DNA of 64,000 nucleotides from Geosiphon pyriformis (GCA_016748015.1 JAAOMT010000690.1:136939-200938); one strand, 5' to 3'; numbered from the stretch's first letter, positions 1 through 12,500 are shown. Notes: a model not told the origin generated them from the letters alone. Made by a program: numbers and translations.

Positions 1-333
1 ATCGCTCATGATCATGCAGCGGATCGTGCCGGCGTTGACGTAGTATTTTGTTGTATCAGTGAAAAATGGGATGAAGAGTGGGAGGGTTCCACAGTGTATT
101 TCGCTGAAAATAAAGAAATGCCACTGCATACTTTATGGCCTGTAAGAAATACGTTGATGATTACCGAGAGGATTGACGGAATTCATCGCTTCGTAAAATA
201 TATAAACTCTAAAGCTCAGATCCCAAGAACTGAGATGGCTTTTATGTGGGTAACGGAAAATGAAGAGAATGAAGGGGATGAAGAGGATGAGAGTGATATA
301 CTTTTAGAAAATGGAGAAATCGACGAAGATTAA
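1..333 (+). CDS. Probable 2OG-Fe(II) oxygenase, C-terminal part (5' end outside window)
   Basis: The frame is open from base 1 to the TAA at 331-333, giving the last 110 residues of a protein whose start lies upstream. The pattern fits the second half of a double-stranded beta-helix 2-oxoglutarate/Fe(II) oxygenase: a WDEEWEGSTVYF strand (residues 23-34), an 'NTLMITER' strand (50-57), a DGIHRFV segment whose His62 would be the distal iron ligand, and Arg76 placed where such enzymes bind 2-oxoglutarate. Histidines at residues 3 and 5 lie near where an HxD motif would be, but the motif is not clean. The last 25 residues are an acidic Glu/Asp tail. Substrate cannot be told. The fold assignment is pattern recognition only; the reading frame itself is convincing. 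Confidence 0.5.
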   Translation: MAHDHAADRAGVDVVFCCISEKWDEEWEGSTVYFAENKEMPLHTLWPVRNTLMITERIDGIHRFVKYINSKAQIPRTEMAFMWVTENEENEGDEEDESDILLENGEIDED

Positions 334-739
334 AAATGATTGCATCAAAGTCAACAATGAAAGAATAAAAAGATCAATAAGACGCAGTATTTGCTGATTT
401 TTTCCAAGTTTTTTGTTTTATTTACCCTCAGCCTGAAACCGCCCACTATCATATTGGCCATGTGGAAAATTTTTGAAATATGTACGCAAGTCCTATTTAT
501 TTGAAATTGATCTGTTTGTTCTTTAAAATAAGAAGCCTTCAGCGATAAATGATTGTTCTGCCAAATTCGTTTCGGAAAAATTATATGATGCAATTGATTA
601 CACAAGTTTATCATTATAATTGAGATATGAGCGATTATCCCGGATGGATTAACATATCAATAATAGGCAATATTAAGAATTGCTATGTAACGCTTATTAT
701 TTCCTGCGTGGTCACTGTAGACTAAGGCTCCATAAAGCA
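334..739. other. Intergenic stretch downstream of the oxygenase
   Basis: No supportable gene. The short open frames here lack coding character. It separates the oxygenase stop from the 3' edge of the decayed OrfB-like gene on the opposite strand. Confidence 0.5.
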
Positions 740-1740
740 ATGTCCGGAGGAAGATTTTATGTCTATCCATAATAAGTTTACAATTCCGGATATTTCCACG
801 CCAGCTACAAGTTTTAAAGGTATTGGATGATAACTCGTGCTCACAATTCTTCTGCCTTGGTGATCAGACGTTGACGTAATCGATAGTGTATCTTTCTAAC
901 TTTGTCGTGTGATTTCTCTCGTTTTTTGATTCACCATCAAAGGGAGGAATGAAAATAGCATCAAATTCATGAGTGAAAAATTTGACAGCCTTTCTATCTG
1001 CAAGTGTAAGATCTTGTGATGCATGCACCCAATCCCGTTTTCTAATATTTTGGCTTTAGCTTTCTTACGTTTTGAGGAGGTATTTCATTTATCTTTCTTT
1101 GAGCAAAGGTCATCAAAGAATTAACAATACGACTGATGTCACAAGAGCCTATTTTGCCTACACTCTTTGTTGGGGTCTATGGAGACTGCATAAACAGAGC
1201 CATCTGCTTGAGTTTTGTGGAGCTGTTCTTACGTTTCGTATACCTAGGCAAACTTCCACTCATTAATTTTGCGATAGTAAATGAGCTTGTCATTATATAT
1301 AATCTTGTGTGGATTAGGCATTTTTACATTTTTTTTTCGAAGTGTAGAGGCCATAGTACATTTTATCCTGAAAAATAAAGTATAAAAATGGCATAAATGC
1401 GACATAAATAAAGATATAAACAATTTATTATCTTTACCACATGTCGATGTGCACATGCTGGAGTGTGAAGGTAAGATAGATAGAAGCGATTCCAAGGTAA
1501 CTTGGTAAAATTCTGAAGTGCCTTACGAGATTGACAAGATTTTTTATTGATGCATCTTCTTCTCACTGCATTACGTTTAATAACTTCCTTTCGCGCAACC
1601 AATGCCTTGATCAATCGCTTCGTCTGTGATGTTGGCAGGAGCTCAACCTACGCAAGAGCATGCCAAGATGGAGAATCCCTCTGCAAAATTTTCTTTCACC
1701 CCAGATACCCGAAACATCATCAAAAGAAGACGTTTTGTTG
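740..1740 (-). pseudogene. Decayed TnpB/Fanzor-like (OrfB) RNA-guided nuclease gene
   Basis: No intact ORF, but reading the minus strand across frames recovers OrfB landmarks in the right order. At about 1735-1660 there is an N-terminal 'KKILQR...' segment, where the family has a conserved Gln-Lys-x-x-Leu helix. At about 1614-1540 lies KRNAVRRRCINKK. A long frame at about 1310-1140 ends in SVYAVSIDPNKE, matching the first RuvC strand with its catalytic Asp. At about 1140-1090 is DISRIVNSLMTFAQRK, then at about 1040-890 an ADRKAVKFFTHEFDAIFIPPF segment like the helix and beta-strand carrying the RuvC glutamate region. Finally, at about 815-715, TCSW...CKLIMDRHKIFLR resembles the degenerate zinc-ribbon plus RDxNxARN motif; the last motif reads MDRHKIFLR here. 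Stops and frameshifts separate the blocks. A nuclear copy would belong to the Fanzor group. No transposon ends or guide RNA could be recognised. Identification is by recalled motifs; no alignment was run. Confidence 0.55.
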
Positions 1741-2381
1741 AAACGTCATATCCTTTTTCCGTGATATCATCTTGTTTCATAAATGATGGACGCCTTTTGC
1801 TCCATCCTATCACAGTACTAAAGGCAAATCTCGCCAAGCCCATTCATCGCTTCAATAGCCGCTTCTGAGGATGATTGAGATACATTCTGACTAGTAACGT
1901 GCAGTTCCGTCTTCTGGCGTTTTGCCACGAGCCGCTGTTGCCTTTCCCTTGTGCAGAGAACTACGAGTTTTGTAGAATGGAGGGAGAAGATGTATTGGGA
2001 GAGCTCAAAGGAAAACAGCAGTCAATCAGAGTAGGTAATTGCAACCTCCGAGACAGCACCGTGGCTTGATCGTTCCAGTAAGGTCTTAAGTCCCTGGCGC
2101 TTGAAGTTGACCCAGAGCCAGTATTGCTGACAAGCTCATATGTCGGGAATCGGGCGAGAAATTATTTTTGTCGCTCAAGATCTCTTTTTGCTTTGCATTA
2201 GAAAGATGGGCATAGAGTTAACCTTTCTTGGTATCAACATTTTGTGAAGTTAGCTCAGGAAAGAGGAAGCATTTATTTTCGCGATTTTGAATCTGATAAT
2301 CATTACTATGTAGTATTTTTTATTGATAGGCATTATTAAGCAAATCTTTTCATCAGTTCAACAAAGATACTTTACGTTAGA
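1741..2381. other. Intergenic stretch, possible 5' flank of the OrfB relic and promoter of the cyclotransferase
   Basis: No intact gene seen. Part of 1741-1860 could be further N-terminal remnant of the OrfB-like gene on the minus strand. The last 150 bp lead into the start of the glutaminyl cyclotransferase. Confidence 0.4.
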
Positions 2382-3672
2382 ATGAACATCCTATGGCTCC
2401 TTGTCATATTGTTTACACTTTTTCAAAGAATCGCTGGATACACTGCATTTTCAGATGAGAAAATCCGCGCAACGAGTAATATAACAGCTCCAGCCAATTC
2501 TATAGAGAAGTTTCTTGATTCATTTCTAGTTCCCCGAGTACCTGGCACTGAATCCCACGCAAAAGTACAACGTTTTATCATCACCCACTTTGAAAAGCTT
2601 GGGTGGCACGTAGAACAAGACAATTTCACAGACACGACACCGCTTGGAAAAAAACCCTTCAGTAACATTATAGTGACAAAAGACATCACTGCTTCTAAAC
2701 GTCTGGTACTGGCCGCGCACTATGATTCGAAATATTTTGAACCTCCTAACCATAATTTTGTGGGAGCAACTGATTCGGCTTTCTCTTGTGCTCTACTCTT
2801 AGACTTGGCTTTTAATTTAGACAAATTGTTAAATCGTAGATCAAACTTAGAGACTACTCTGCAAATCATATTTTTCGATGGTGAGGAGGCTTTTCAGGAA
2901 TGGACTGCTACAGATTCACTTTATGGGTCAAGGTAAGTTCTATCGAAATTGGGGTGTTGGAAAGCCGAGGCTTCTAATTCTTCGAATCAAAAATGGTTAC
3001 GACCCAATGAACATTGATATATATTTGCCATTAGAAATTGTACTAATCTGACTTGTGAATTCGAATCCGATTCTTCGCGATTAAATCCGTCATGTCATAT
3101 GTTGGTCTGTTGAATCTTAGGCATCTCGCGACAAAATGGGAACAAACCTATGTCACGAGGACCGATTATTTTCAACATCATGCAACATCATTATTAGATG
3201 GCATAGAGGTTTTCGTATTGCTAGACTTGCTAGGTGCGAAGGATCCCCAGATAAAAAATTTTTTTCAAACAACCTCATGGCTCTATAAAAATCTGGCTCG
3301 CATTGAGAACCGTCTTTGGGAGCAATCTTTATTACGCGGAGACGAAAACGACTTGGAAAAAGAATTATATTTTGACCCAAAAATGCTTTACGCTTTTTAT
3401 CAATATGGGGTTGAAGACGATCACCTTCCATTCTTGCAAAAGGGTGTTCCTATTGTTCACATCATACCATACCCCTTTCCGTCAGTGTGGCACAAGTTGG
3501 AAGTAAGATTTGTTTTTTCAAGATATAGTCTTTGTTCAAATTACTTGCTTTCTCATCGCTGTTCTCATACTTCCAAAAGGATAATAAAGACGCTTTGGAT
3601 CCTGAGGTTATGCATAATTTGAATCTTATTTTTCGTGTTTTTGCTGCTGAATATTTACACCTCGATCCATAG
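2382..3672 (+). CDS. Glutaminyl-peptide cyclotransferase, secreted (M28-type zinc enzyme)
   Basis: Converts N-terminal glutamine of proteins or peptides to pyroglutamate. Gene model: join(2382..2932, 3121..3502, 3580..3672), 341 aa, with introns GTAAGT...TAG (188 bp) and GTAAGA...AAG (77 bp); both phases close and the junctions restore family sequence (YGSR-HLA, VWHKLE-DNKD). The first roughly 20 residues are a signal peptide with a hydrophobic core, so it enters the secretory pathway. Family landmarks are present: AAHYDSKY (His113, Asp115), GATDSA (Asp131, zinc ligand position), FDGEEAF (Glu168/169) and PIVHIIPYPFPSVWH with His at about 297 as third zinc ligand, followed by a C-terminal 'FAAEYLHLDP' typical of the end of the fold. 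Length is normal for fungal and animal enzymes. It is convergent with the lipin gene, with 232 bp between stops. Confidence 0.93.
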
Positions 3673-3904
3673 TCAATAATAATATTAACACAGGAACACC
3701 CTAAATGTCAGTGACTTGAGGGGTTTCCAAATATCACATCCTGAATATGTAATTTTTCAAGAAGTTTTTATATGGGTTTAAGGTTTATAAATCAATGTTA
3801 AACAACGTATTTTTATATTATACATAGTACAATGCAAATAGATAATAGTGTTTATACAAACTGGTTCAAAAATTATTTCTATTGATCAAGTGTCCTGCAT
3901 TATA
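3673..3904. other. Convergent 3' intergenic spacer
   Basis: AT-rich spacer between the stops of the cyclotransferase (plus) and lipin (minus) genes; it must hold both 3' ends. No coding signal. Confidence 0.6.
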
Positions 3905-6900
3905 CTAATAAGGCATACCATCAAATTTAATGTCTCCCGGTATATCTTCATCAAATTCACTTTCCTCTTCCTCATCTTCATTAATATCATTGTCTTGGAC
4001 TTGTTCCGATTCCCCCTCAGAACCTTCGTCATCACCATCTTCTTCTTCATACCTATATTTTTCATCCTGATTATTGTTACCTTTGTCTAATGTAATGTCC
4101 ATGCTTCCGGGCATATCAAGATTGCCCTTTATGTAAGGGTTATGATGAAGTCGGCGACTTCTTTTTTTACTATAACCATTGATTATTCCATTTTCAATTG
4201 TATCTGATTTCGATTCGTTCACAACTATCAAACCGTTAAGATCCGAATTTCTTGGGGAAGATAATATAGATACTCGTTCTAAGGAGGCAGGTGCCGAAAA
4301 GGTTGGTATGGGTTGCCTTGGCTTACCATCGCCTCTGGTGATACTTCCTGTCAAGCTCCGAATCATTCCTAGTCTAGGGGAACTAGCAGGTTGACTACCT
4401 GGTGAAGATGGTGTCACAGTTGAAAGGTTTGTGGCATAAATTTCAGGTGGAATTTCTATTTTTGGCAATGGAGATTTCCAATAATTCCATTCATTATACT
4501 CAGTGTCCCATTTTTTTGCCCCAATATGGGGAAACATCTGATCAACTAGATCACTCAGGTCAATATATCTACAAAGAGAATGTTTATACATTTTGTTAAA
4601 ATCTTCGCTGAGGGTGATCGATTTCCTGACATCTTTAACTTACGATGACTTATACCCAGACAAAAGTTCTAGTTTCACTGTCCCATTGGAATCGATTGTA
4701 AAAATTCTAGAAGGAGGAACATCTACGCTTCTATAAGAAAGTGCATCCTGTTGAAGAAAAACTGATTAAAATTACGTGTGTATGAATCTGCTTCAAGAAA
4801 AATATGATCCTTTACTGTTATTCTGTTTCCAAATCCGGCAAAAAAAGGATTCCGGTCATCGAAGAGTTTTCTCACATCACGTAAACAAGCCATCTTAAAC
4901 ACTTCTGGTTTACGTATTATGATTTCACTAGAATTCATTGTGAGATCATTGAAAAATTTTGTTTTGGCAAAAAAATCAAATTAGGGAAAGAAATTGTTAC
5001 CGGTGGAAAGCTGTAAGCAACCGATCAGGTGACATGATGACAGGACCATCAGGCAATTGATATTTGTTTTGTTCTACTTTTCTCAAATAGTCCCTAGTGT
5101 AATCCGCCTTTATCAAAATATTTTTGAAAGTTTAGAAAAATATTTTCTATTGAAATAATAAAAATTATAACTCACCTGTCCTATAGCACGACTTGTTAAA
5201 TATAATATTTGATACCCATTATTTTGGATATCAGAGTAGAGCTTAGCCACGCCAGAATGCGTCCAATCTTTACCAATCATTGTAAAGACATGGCCAAGGG
5301 CATCAGATCTGATGGACATAGAGAAAAACAACGATACCATTAAAGTGTGTGAAATAATAATTTTTTTAAAGGTCACTTTCGCAATCTACATTTGCACTGA
5401 CTTTGTAATGGTGCCATCTATATCGGAGATCACAATTTGGGTATTATAATCCCAAAAAAATAATTTAGCCACGCACGTAGCCTTTCCTTGATAAGAGGAA
5501 GCTACCGAAAAAGATATCGTATTTACTCCTTTTTTTAAGTTAAGCTTTTTCTGATAATTGATAGAAAATACTATTTGTAACATATTCAATATAAAGCTTT
5601 GAAATAGAGGGGAATTATTAAATACTTACTAGTTGCTCTGAGGTAAGTCTCAATGATTTTGCGTAATTTTTAGGATGCTTTACCGATGCTTGCTGCTGCT
5701 GTTGCTGTGGCGTTTCTTTTTGAGATTTGGATGTCTGAAAATTCGAAAATCAAAATCAGTGAGCTGGTAACAACAGAGATTTGTGTAAAAAATTTTGCAC
5801 TTTCAAACCTTTCCCAAATCCAATGTGTTTCTCTCCTCGCTCACTTTTGCGGCATCATCAATAGCGTTATGAGAGCCAGAGCTACGGAACCATCGACTCC
5901 AACCTCTGCCGAAACTATATCTTCGACGATCAGACTTTGGTAATGCTTCTAATTGTGTTGTTGTTAAAGAGGATATGGCTGATTCTGGTAGCGGTTTTTG
6001 AAAAGCAAGAAGAGACACGATTATCGGAGCGGCAGTGGCCCAATTATAATATCTTCATTATTCGAAGGTCATTAAAACAAATATGAAAAATTGATTATAC
6101 GCCGTTTCATAATCATAGTATATAAAACTCTTAATAGTAATAACACACCTGTCCTTGTACTTGAACACCAAAGCTTTTTCGGATAAGATGTGAGGATTTT
6201 CACAAAAATGTTCATATGTTATTTCATTTTTACGAAACCTTTCTTCATTAACGGTCTAGGTCATTAAATCAAAGATAATATGTAGGATATATACTAGACT
6301 TGACGAATATTCATTAAAAAAACCGGAAATTTTGGACACTTACTTCGTCACTGCCAAACGTCTCGATACCGCAGAGCGACATTGCAATCCGATAACTTTT
6401 GCCATCGACCTCAAGACCTGAGGTCTCATCCTGTTGATTAGAATCGTTTTCTTTCCACTCTTTTTCCTTAGGACCATCTCGCCATTGCTCAATCTTCTCG
6501 GAATTTCTGACAGGCAATGCACCCCATCGCCATGACCATTCTTGAGGATATGCAGATGGTTTTTTGGGTTCATACTAAATAAATGGACTTAATGATAAAA
6601 AATTCGTCTATTCTACAAAATTAGAACAATGATTTCTAAAAAGAACACACCTCTAGTTCAGTGTCGCTTAGTGGGCTAACACGAATTGGGTGGCGCTCGT
6701 TGCTGAATTGTCCGTAAAAGAAAATCAGATATATTGGGTTGAATTCTCAAACTCAAATAGTCTTAATATTCATACAGATTTTCGGGTTTTCTAGTTTCCT
6801 CCAGTTCTGTATCTGAGAACGGTCCTTCGGGTTTTTCCCCTAAAATTATTTTGAATATTATGATCAATGGATGCTTTTGATGAAAATATTGGAAAATGCG

Positions 6901-8877
6901 CCAAATTCTTCAATATTTTGGTAAAAAGAATAACGATGAATATCGGAAGCAAAAATTCAGGCACCAGTATCATCAAAAGCACCAGTGTAGAAGGCTTGGC
7001 AATAGTCAAGACACCAATCATCCAAGAACAGAATATCTTTGCTTGTGCGAAATTTTGCTTGGTATTCTAGGGAAACAAACCAAAGATATATTACGCACAT
7101 AAAGGAAACTCGTGTGGCAGTGATGATGTCCTTTCAAATTGTAGTCTTGTTGTTATGGTTTCTTGGGTTCGCTGATCAATGACAAAATTCTCAAGACTGT
7201 TCGCCGAAACATGAGTGTAACTTTGGTTTGAATTATAGTCAGTGTCTGAAGACAGTCCTGGATCTTTGTCGTCTATTGCATTTTTGTTACAAAATATATT
7301 TCCTTGTGCTTCAACTATGAGGGGATTATTATTGTTTTTCTTTTTTGATTCATTTGCCAACTGAGGCTCGCTAATGGAATAATCGAGGCTTTGTTGTTCA
7401 GGCCAGGAGTTTACCTCACCAAGGTAACTTCTAGGATTGATTTCATCAAGAAGGCTGTTATGCTTGTCTGATTTTTGCTGGCTTTCTCCACCATATTTAA
7501 GGCTATCTTCATTAAAGAGTTCATTTTGGAATTGTCGGTCCTTAACCTGAGCAAAAGTTGAATCGAGTTCACCTTCCAATAAATTATCAGGTGAAATCCC
7601 AGAACGATTGGTTTGCTTTAAAGACATCCTCTCAATTTCCTTTTCATCATCATGATCGTTATCTCTCTCTTGTTTGTGATCCTCAATTGGGCCTTCGGTA
7701 GCTTCTTAAATTCAGCCAGTCCGTTAGTAAAATGGGTTTAAAGAGTTTCATTGGTAAAAATACTACCTACCTGTTGATTCGACAGAAACTGGCTTGATTG
7801 GTTTTGACTCTAACTTATCTGTATTATTGACAGAAGACATAGTTTCATACCCATTAGCCGATTCTGCCAACTGTTCTTCGTGATCTGTAATTCCTTCTCC
7901 ATTTATCCCGGTTTTTTCAAGTAAAGAATTTTGAAAATCAGGAAAAACATATTGGGTTTTCAAGGGTACATCATTAGATGGAATATCTTTGGTAAGGTTT
8001 GGCTCATCGGGTTTTGTGAGATTTTCCACGGCATCTCTACCCACAATAGATTCAAGTAATGACAGATTTTCCGGTTCTGCGACTAAAACCTTTCTTTCAT
8101 TATCGCCATCATATCCATCTTCCGTCCCAAGATCTAATAAGAGTTAGACTACTGATTATTCAAAAGCATACTTAATAATAAGGATCAAAAAAAAATATAC
8201 CTGAATTATTGACATCTGATGATTGGGGAAAAACTCTCTCTAATTATTAGAAAAAGCGTAAAATTTTTAATTAGCAAGTGACTCAAAGAACATTATTTTA
8301 TAATGAATTTACCGCGATCCATGAATGGATAAGTCGTTGGGCGGATACTTGATTCCCCTAAATCGAAAAAATCAGGTTCCTGTCAAGAAATGGGAATTTA
8401 CCTTTATTCAATACGATAGACTAGCACTTCTTAAATGGCACATTTGAAGAAGGAACAAACCTCTTCATGAGGAGCCGGTTGAGTAGGACCGGCAAGCGGT
8501 GATGTTTGGAGCTCATGTGGTACCTCATTGTCCATTTCAATTATGAAAAATGCCTCCCCTGCCTCCCCAACTTTCATAGGAAAGTCAATTAATTGACCAT
8601 TCACGGTGATCTCAACCTTAATTTATCAGAAGATTCTAATTAAAATTATGAATTTGCATCCCATTCTTACGAGAGGAGCTGTTTAGGAATAGAGTACTTT
8701 TTTCTCTTGGGGTCTTAACACCGACAATTTCCCAAATCTAACATGAAAGGGAGAACAAGCTAGTTCCCCATCAGGCCGTTCAATTACAATAACATCAATT
8801 GCACCGGAAAGTGTGGCGGGATTGATTTCCCTGTAAAATTGATTAAAGGTGGAAACGAGTTTGTAAACCGATTGCAT
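3905..8877 (-). CDS. PAH1: Phosphatidate phosphatase, lipin family (PAH1/Ned1)
   Basis: Mg-dependent dephosphorylation of phosphatidate to diacylglycerol at ER/nuclear membranes. Model, all phases closing, 18 exons, 1160 aa: complement(join(3905..4568, 4644..4747, 4816..4927, 5001..5107, 5176..5308, 5402..5550, 5630..5734, 5809..6052, 6149..6255, 6344..6574, 6651..6702, 6776..6839, 7099..7704, 7771..8133, 8201..8239, 8313..8379, 8461..8616, 8698..8877)). The N-terminal lipin domain covers residues 1-112 ([20 protein letters not shown] start, then GEAGEAFF). Residues about 113-480 are a low-complexity Asn/Ser/Asp-rich linker. The segment WSWRWGALP leads to the C-terminal LIPIN/HAD domain: [14 protein letters not shown], catalytic DIDGT (781-785; DxDxT), [38 protein letters not shown], and [24 protein letters not shown]-like core. 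The C-terminal tail is acidic, as in Pah1, where it serves phosphatase-complex docking. A poly-Gln stretch sits near residue 715. Two donors are weak (GTACTC, GTGCGT). Confidence 0.95.
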
Positions 8878-9092
8878 TTAAGCACTGAGACTTTTTTATA
8901 GCGAGACTCTTCTAAAAGAGTATAAAATTTCCTGAGCCTCTTGAAATAGTTTTTTCAAAAAGGAATTAATCAATGTAAGTTAAAATATAATAGAGGCTAA
9001 ATTTAGTAATAGTTTTGTCACTGAAATCTGAAGATCACCCAACAAAAGAAAGTTGTGGGGATCACTTGGCTCACGTTTTTATTTTGGCAAGC
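8878..9092. promoter_or_regulatory. Shared divergent promoter region, lipin and UTP25
   Basis: Only 215 bp separate the ATG of the lipin gene (minus) from the ATG of UTP25 (plus), so both 5' UTRs and core promoters must lie here or overlap the neighbouring gene. I see AT-rich sequence but no certain TATA box. Bidirectional control of a lipid enzyme and a ribosome-biogenesis factor is an inference from layout. Confidence 0.5.
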
Positions 9093-12000
9093 ATGGTCAA
9101 AAAACATTCCTCGTCATATAGTACACTAGTAGGACTTTTGCAGAAGGATTCTAAACATCAAAAATCAACGAAAAGGAGAAAGTTAGATCAGCGACAAGTT
9201 ATCACGCACGAACAAGAACAAGAAAAAAGTGAAAAGAGTGGAGGTTTACGCGAAATTTTTGTTGAACAAGAGATTATAGAGGATAAGGGAATAAAAGAGG
9301 AGGAAAACAAAGATTCTGAAGACGAGGATGAACACCAAGGTTTCTCCCCGAATAGTGCTACATTAACATCAATTGTTATGAGTAACTCCGGAAACACGCC
9401 TTAAAATCTCAATTCTTGACGTAGATGAACTTGAAAAACATTTTGGTGATTCTATGTCGACTAACATGAAAGATAGAATTTCAGTTGTTCAGAATAAAAA
9501 TTGGAGCATCTCAAATTATGAAGATTCAGTTTTAAAATTAGTATCAAAATATTCAGCGATTGTAACGCTGGATAGTAAAGGAAAGGGAGAAACTTCAAAA
9601 ATATCTGCTGATGTGCATTTTTCTAAGGTGCGACTTGTGCACGCGTTTATCTTTTGATTCGGATTGTTTGTATTTCTCAAATAATCTAATGTGTAATCTA
9701 CAGATAAAAAAGAAGTTGCATGAGCCTTGGGGGAAATTTCAAATTAGTAAGAAATATATATATATTTGAAATTCCAATGAAATTGGAAATTTACCTTTCA
9801 TTTGATAAAATCTATTCGATTCATACAAATTAGATGGGGAACCTTTTACTGATTTGCAATTAAGTCTGATTTCCCATTTTTTGCAATACCATGATATTCT
9901 ATACACAAATCGAAATATTGAAAATGCCTACGAAATAAGACAAATTTACGCACTTCACGCAATGAATCACGTTCTTAAGTAAGATTGATTGCCTTTGGTA
10001 TTTATTGGCTTTGATAGATGGTCTGTAAGGATTACATGTGTCAAATTCAAACCTTTTTGAACAAAAAAAGGATAAGAAACCGTGTGTTAAAGAATAACGG
10101 CAAACTTGCCCGTGCTGAGACAGTCAAAAAAGAGATCGGGTAAGAAATACCTCCTGAATTTTTGTGATTTATTTGGGACTAATATTCTTTTGCATTGATT
10201 CAGTGAGCTCCGTGATCAAGGGTTCACTAGGCCCAAAGTTTTAATTCTTGTACCTTTCAAAAATTCAGTGGTAGATATAGTCAAAATTTTAATTCATTTA
10301 TCAGCTACGCAACAACAGGTAAATATGATAGAAATTACCCAAGAGCGTCAGCTGAAATTATTTTGACATGTGCCGTATTTTTTTATTTTCTGAAAAATCA
10401 GGAAAACAGGAAAAGATTTTTTGAAGAATTTGATATCAAACCTACCGAGGAAACCATCAATCCTAACAAGCCAGGTTTGAGCGATTCTCTCATGCATACA
10501 GGATTCTCGAAAATTATTAATTATATTAATCTTATTAAATTTATCAGCTGATTTTTTGGCTACTTTTCGGGGGAATATTGATGATGCATTTCGAATTGGG
10601 ATAAAATTCACACGAAAAACGATGAAGTTTTATGCCAATTTCTATTCGGCTGACATCATCATTGCTTCGCCTTTGGGCCTGAGACTGATCATTGGGGCAG
10701 AGGGGTAAATTCTTTAATTATATGTTTCATCAGATAATACGGAATTAATTTTTCTCTTTGACGGTTTTAATTACCTTTGACACAGTGATAAGAAAAGAGA
10801 CTTTGACTTTCTTTCTTCGATAGAAGTACTCATACTTGACCAATGCGACACATTTTTAATGCAAAATTGGGATCATGTTGAGGTAATTCAAGTTAAATAA
10901 GCAATCAAAATTTTTGATTGATTTGTGGTTTTTTCCCACGCTCTTTTTTTATTCATCTTAAATATAGTACATTTTTGATCACATCAATCTGATCCCAAAA
11001 GATGCACACGATTGTGATTTTGCAAGAATAAAAAATTGGTACCTTGATGGCAGGTTAGTGCTTTTGTCGCAATCATTCGTGACATTTTTTTTGTATCTTG
11101 AACTTATTTATCTTTGGTTTTTTCTCTCGTGATGGGACATAGTGCAAAATATTTTCGCCAAACGCTGATATTTTCCGATTATCTGACACCAGAGATGAAC
11201 TCATTGTACAATAAATATTTATTGAATATTGATGGGAAATTGAAAATTAAACAATTGTATCAAGGGGCGATATTAAATGTAATTCCTTTGGTTCAACAGG
11301 TAATCCAATAATTTAAGAGTTAATTATCAAATATCTCTGAATTGGCCTTTATTAATCTGCCTTTTTTCCTTTCTTTGTTTTTAATATGATGTGATTAAGA
11401 TATTTACCCGTTTGGATTCTCCCACTCTATTAGAGGCAGATGATATAAGATTTAAGCATTTCATCGAAAAGGTGAGGAGAGAAAATTGCTGATATGCCCA
11501 TATTATTTGAAGATATATTTCAGACTTTTCAAATTGTAAACTATAAATATGATTTTAAAAGACCCTGCCAGCTTTACGGAAATCAACTATGATCAATCAA
11601 AATCACACTATGATATTTATTCCTTCGTACTTTGATTTCGTACGTGTGCGAAACTATTTTGAGGATACTGCGTATTCTTATTCTGCCATTTGCGAGTAAG
11701 GAAAACTTGATTTTGCGTTTATATTTTTGCGTGGGCCTTCTCATTCATTTCTGATCAATATAAATTTGCATTTCATGAATAGGTACACATCTGCCCCTGA
11801 GGTAACGCGAGCTCGTGCCCATTTTTTAAACGGCAAGAGGGATTTTTTAATTTACACCGAAAGATTACATTTTTTCAGAAGGTAAATTGTGATTATATAT
11901 AAAATCTCGTCCTTTTTATTTAGAGATCTTATATTTATTGATTTTTTTCCTCTGTACGCTATACATTAAAGGTATCGTATTCGGGGTGTCCAGCATATCG

Positions 12001-12236
12001 TATTCTACGCGTTGCCGGATAATCCACAATTTTACCCTGAGCTGTTGAATCTTATTACCCCGTCTATGGATGAAGATCTTTCAGCTTTAGGGACAAATCA
12101 GACACCTGTTATTAATAGATCTTCTTGCCATGTCTTATTCTCAAAATATGATCATTTAAAGCTGGAACGAATTGTTGGTAGCACTCAACTTCAGCGGATG
12201 TTGTATGGAAGCAAAAGTATTACTATCTTTTCTTGA
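9093..12236 (+). CDS. UTP25: U3 snoRNP-associated protein Utp25 (DEF/digestive organ expansion factor family)
   Basis: Nucleolar SSU-processome component needed for early 18S rRNA cleavages; a degenerate DEAD-box-like fold without helicase motifs. Model, 15 exons, 667 aa: join(9093..9381, 9425..9627, 9704..9746, 9834..9978, 10071..10139, 10204..10318, 10402..10474, 10548..10704, 10786..10882, 10968..11053, 11143..11299, 11400..11471, 11562..11695, 11783..11881, 11972..12236); every phase closes. The N-terminus is Lys-rich, then Glu/Asp-rich (to about residue 95). Family landmarks follow: [10 protein letters not shown]...[31 protein letters not shown] (in the motif I/Ia region but lacking a Walker A), [32 protein letters not shown] (the position of DEAD reads DQCD), [29 protein letters not shown], and a C-terminal [21 protein letters not shown]. 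Introns are 43-101 bp; the first (43 bp) is the shortest. ATG 9093 is the first in frame; an upstream start codon is not present. Length resembles yeast (about 720 aa). Confidence 0.95.
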
Positions 12237-12500
12237 GGTATCCAACAGATATTTCCTCATTTTAAATTCCCAGGCTTATGAATTCAACAATAAGTGTGAC
12301 CAAAAAAGCAAGTAGATCTTTAAATTGTACTCTTTTGGATTAAAATGAATAAAATTTTCCGTAACACATCAATAGTAGACATTGTTAAATAAGACTACTT
12401 TCAGGAGAGGATCAAGGCTCCATCAATATGAAAGTCATGGCAAAAAGCGCTACAGGGTTGTTAGCGGGTCACCCAGATATAAACTACATCACTTGCATTC
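12237..12500. other. UTP25 3' flank
   Basis: Non-coding. An AATAAA-type signal occurs at about 12347, fitting the polyadenylation region of UTP25. Base composition is ordinary here and then falls sharply at about 12,500. Confidence 0.5.
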
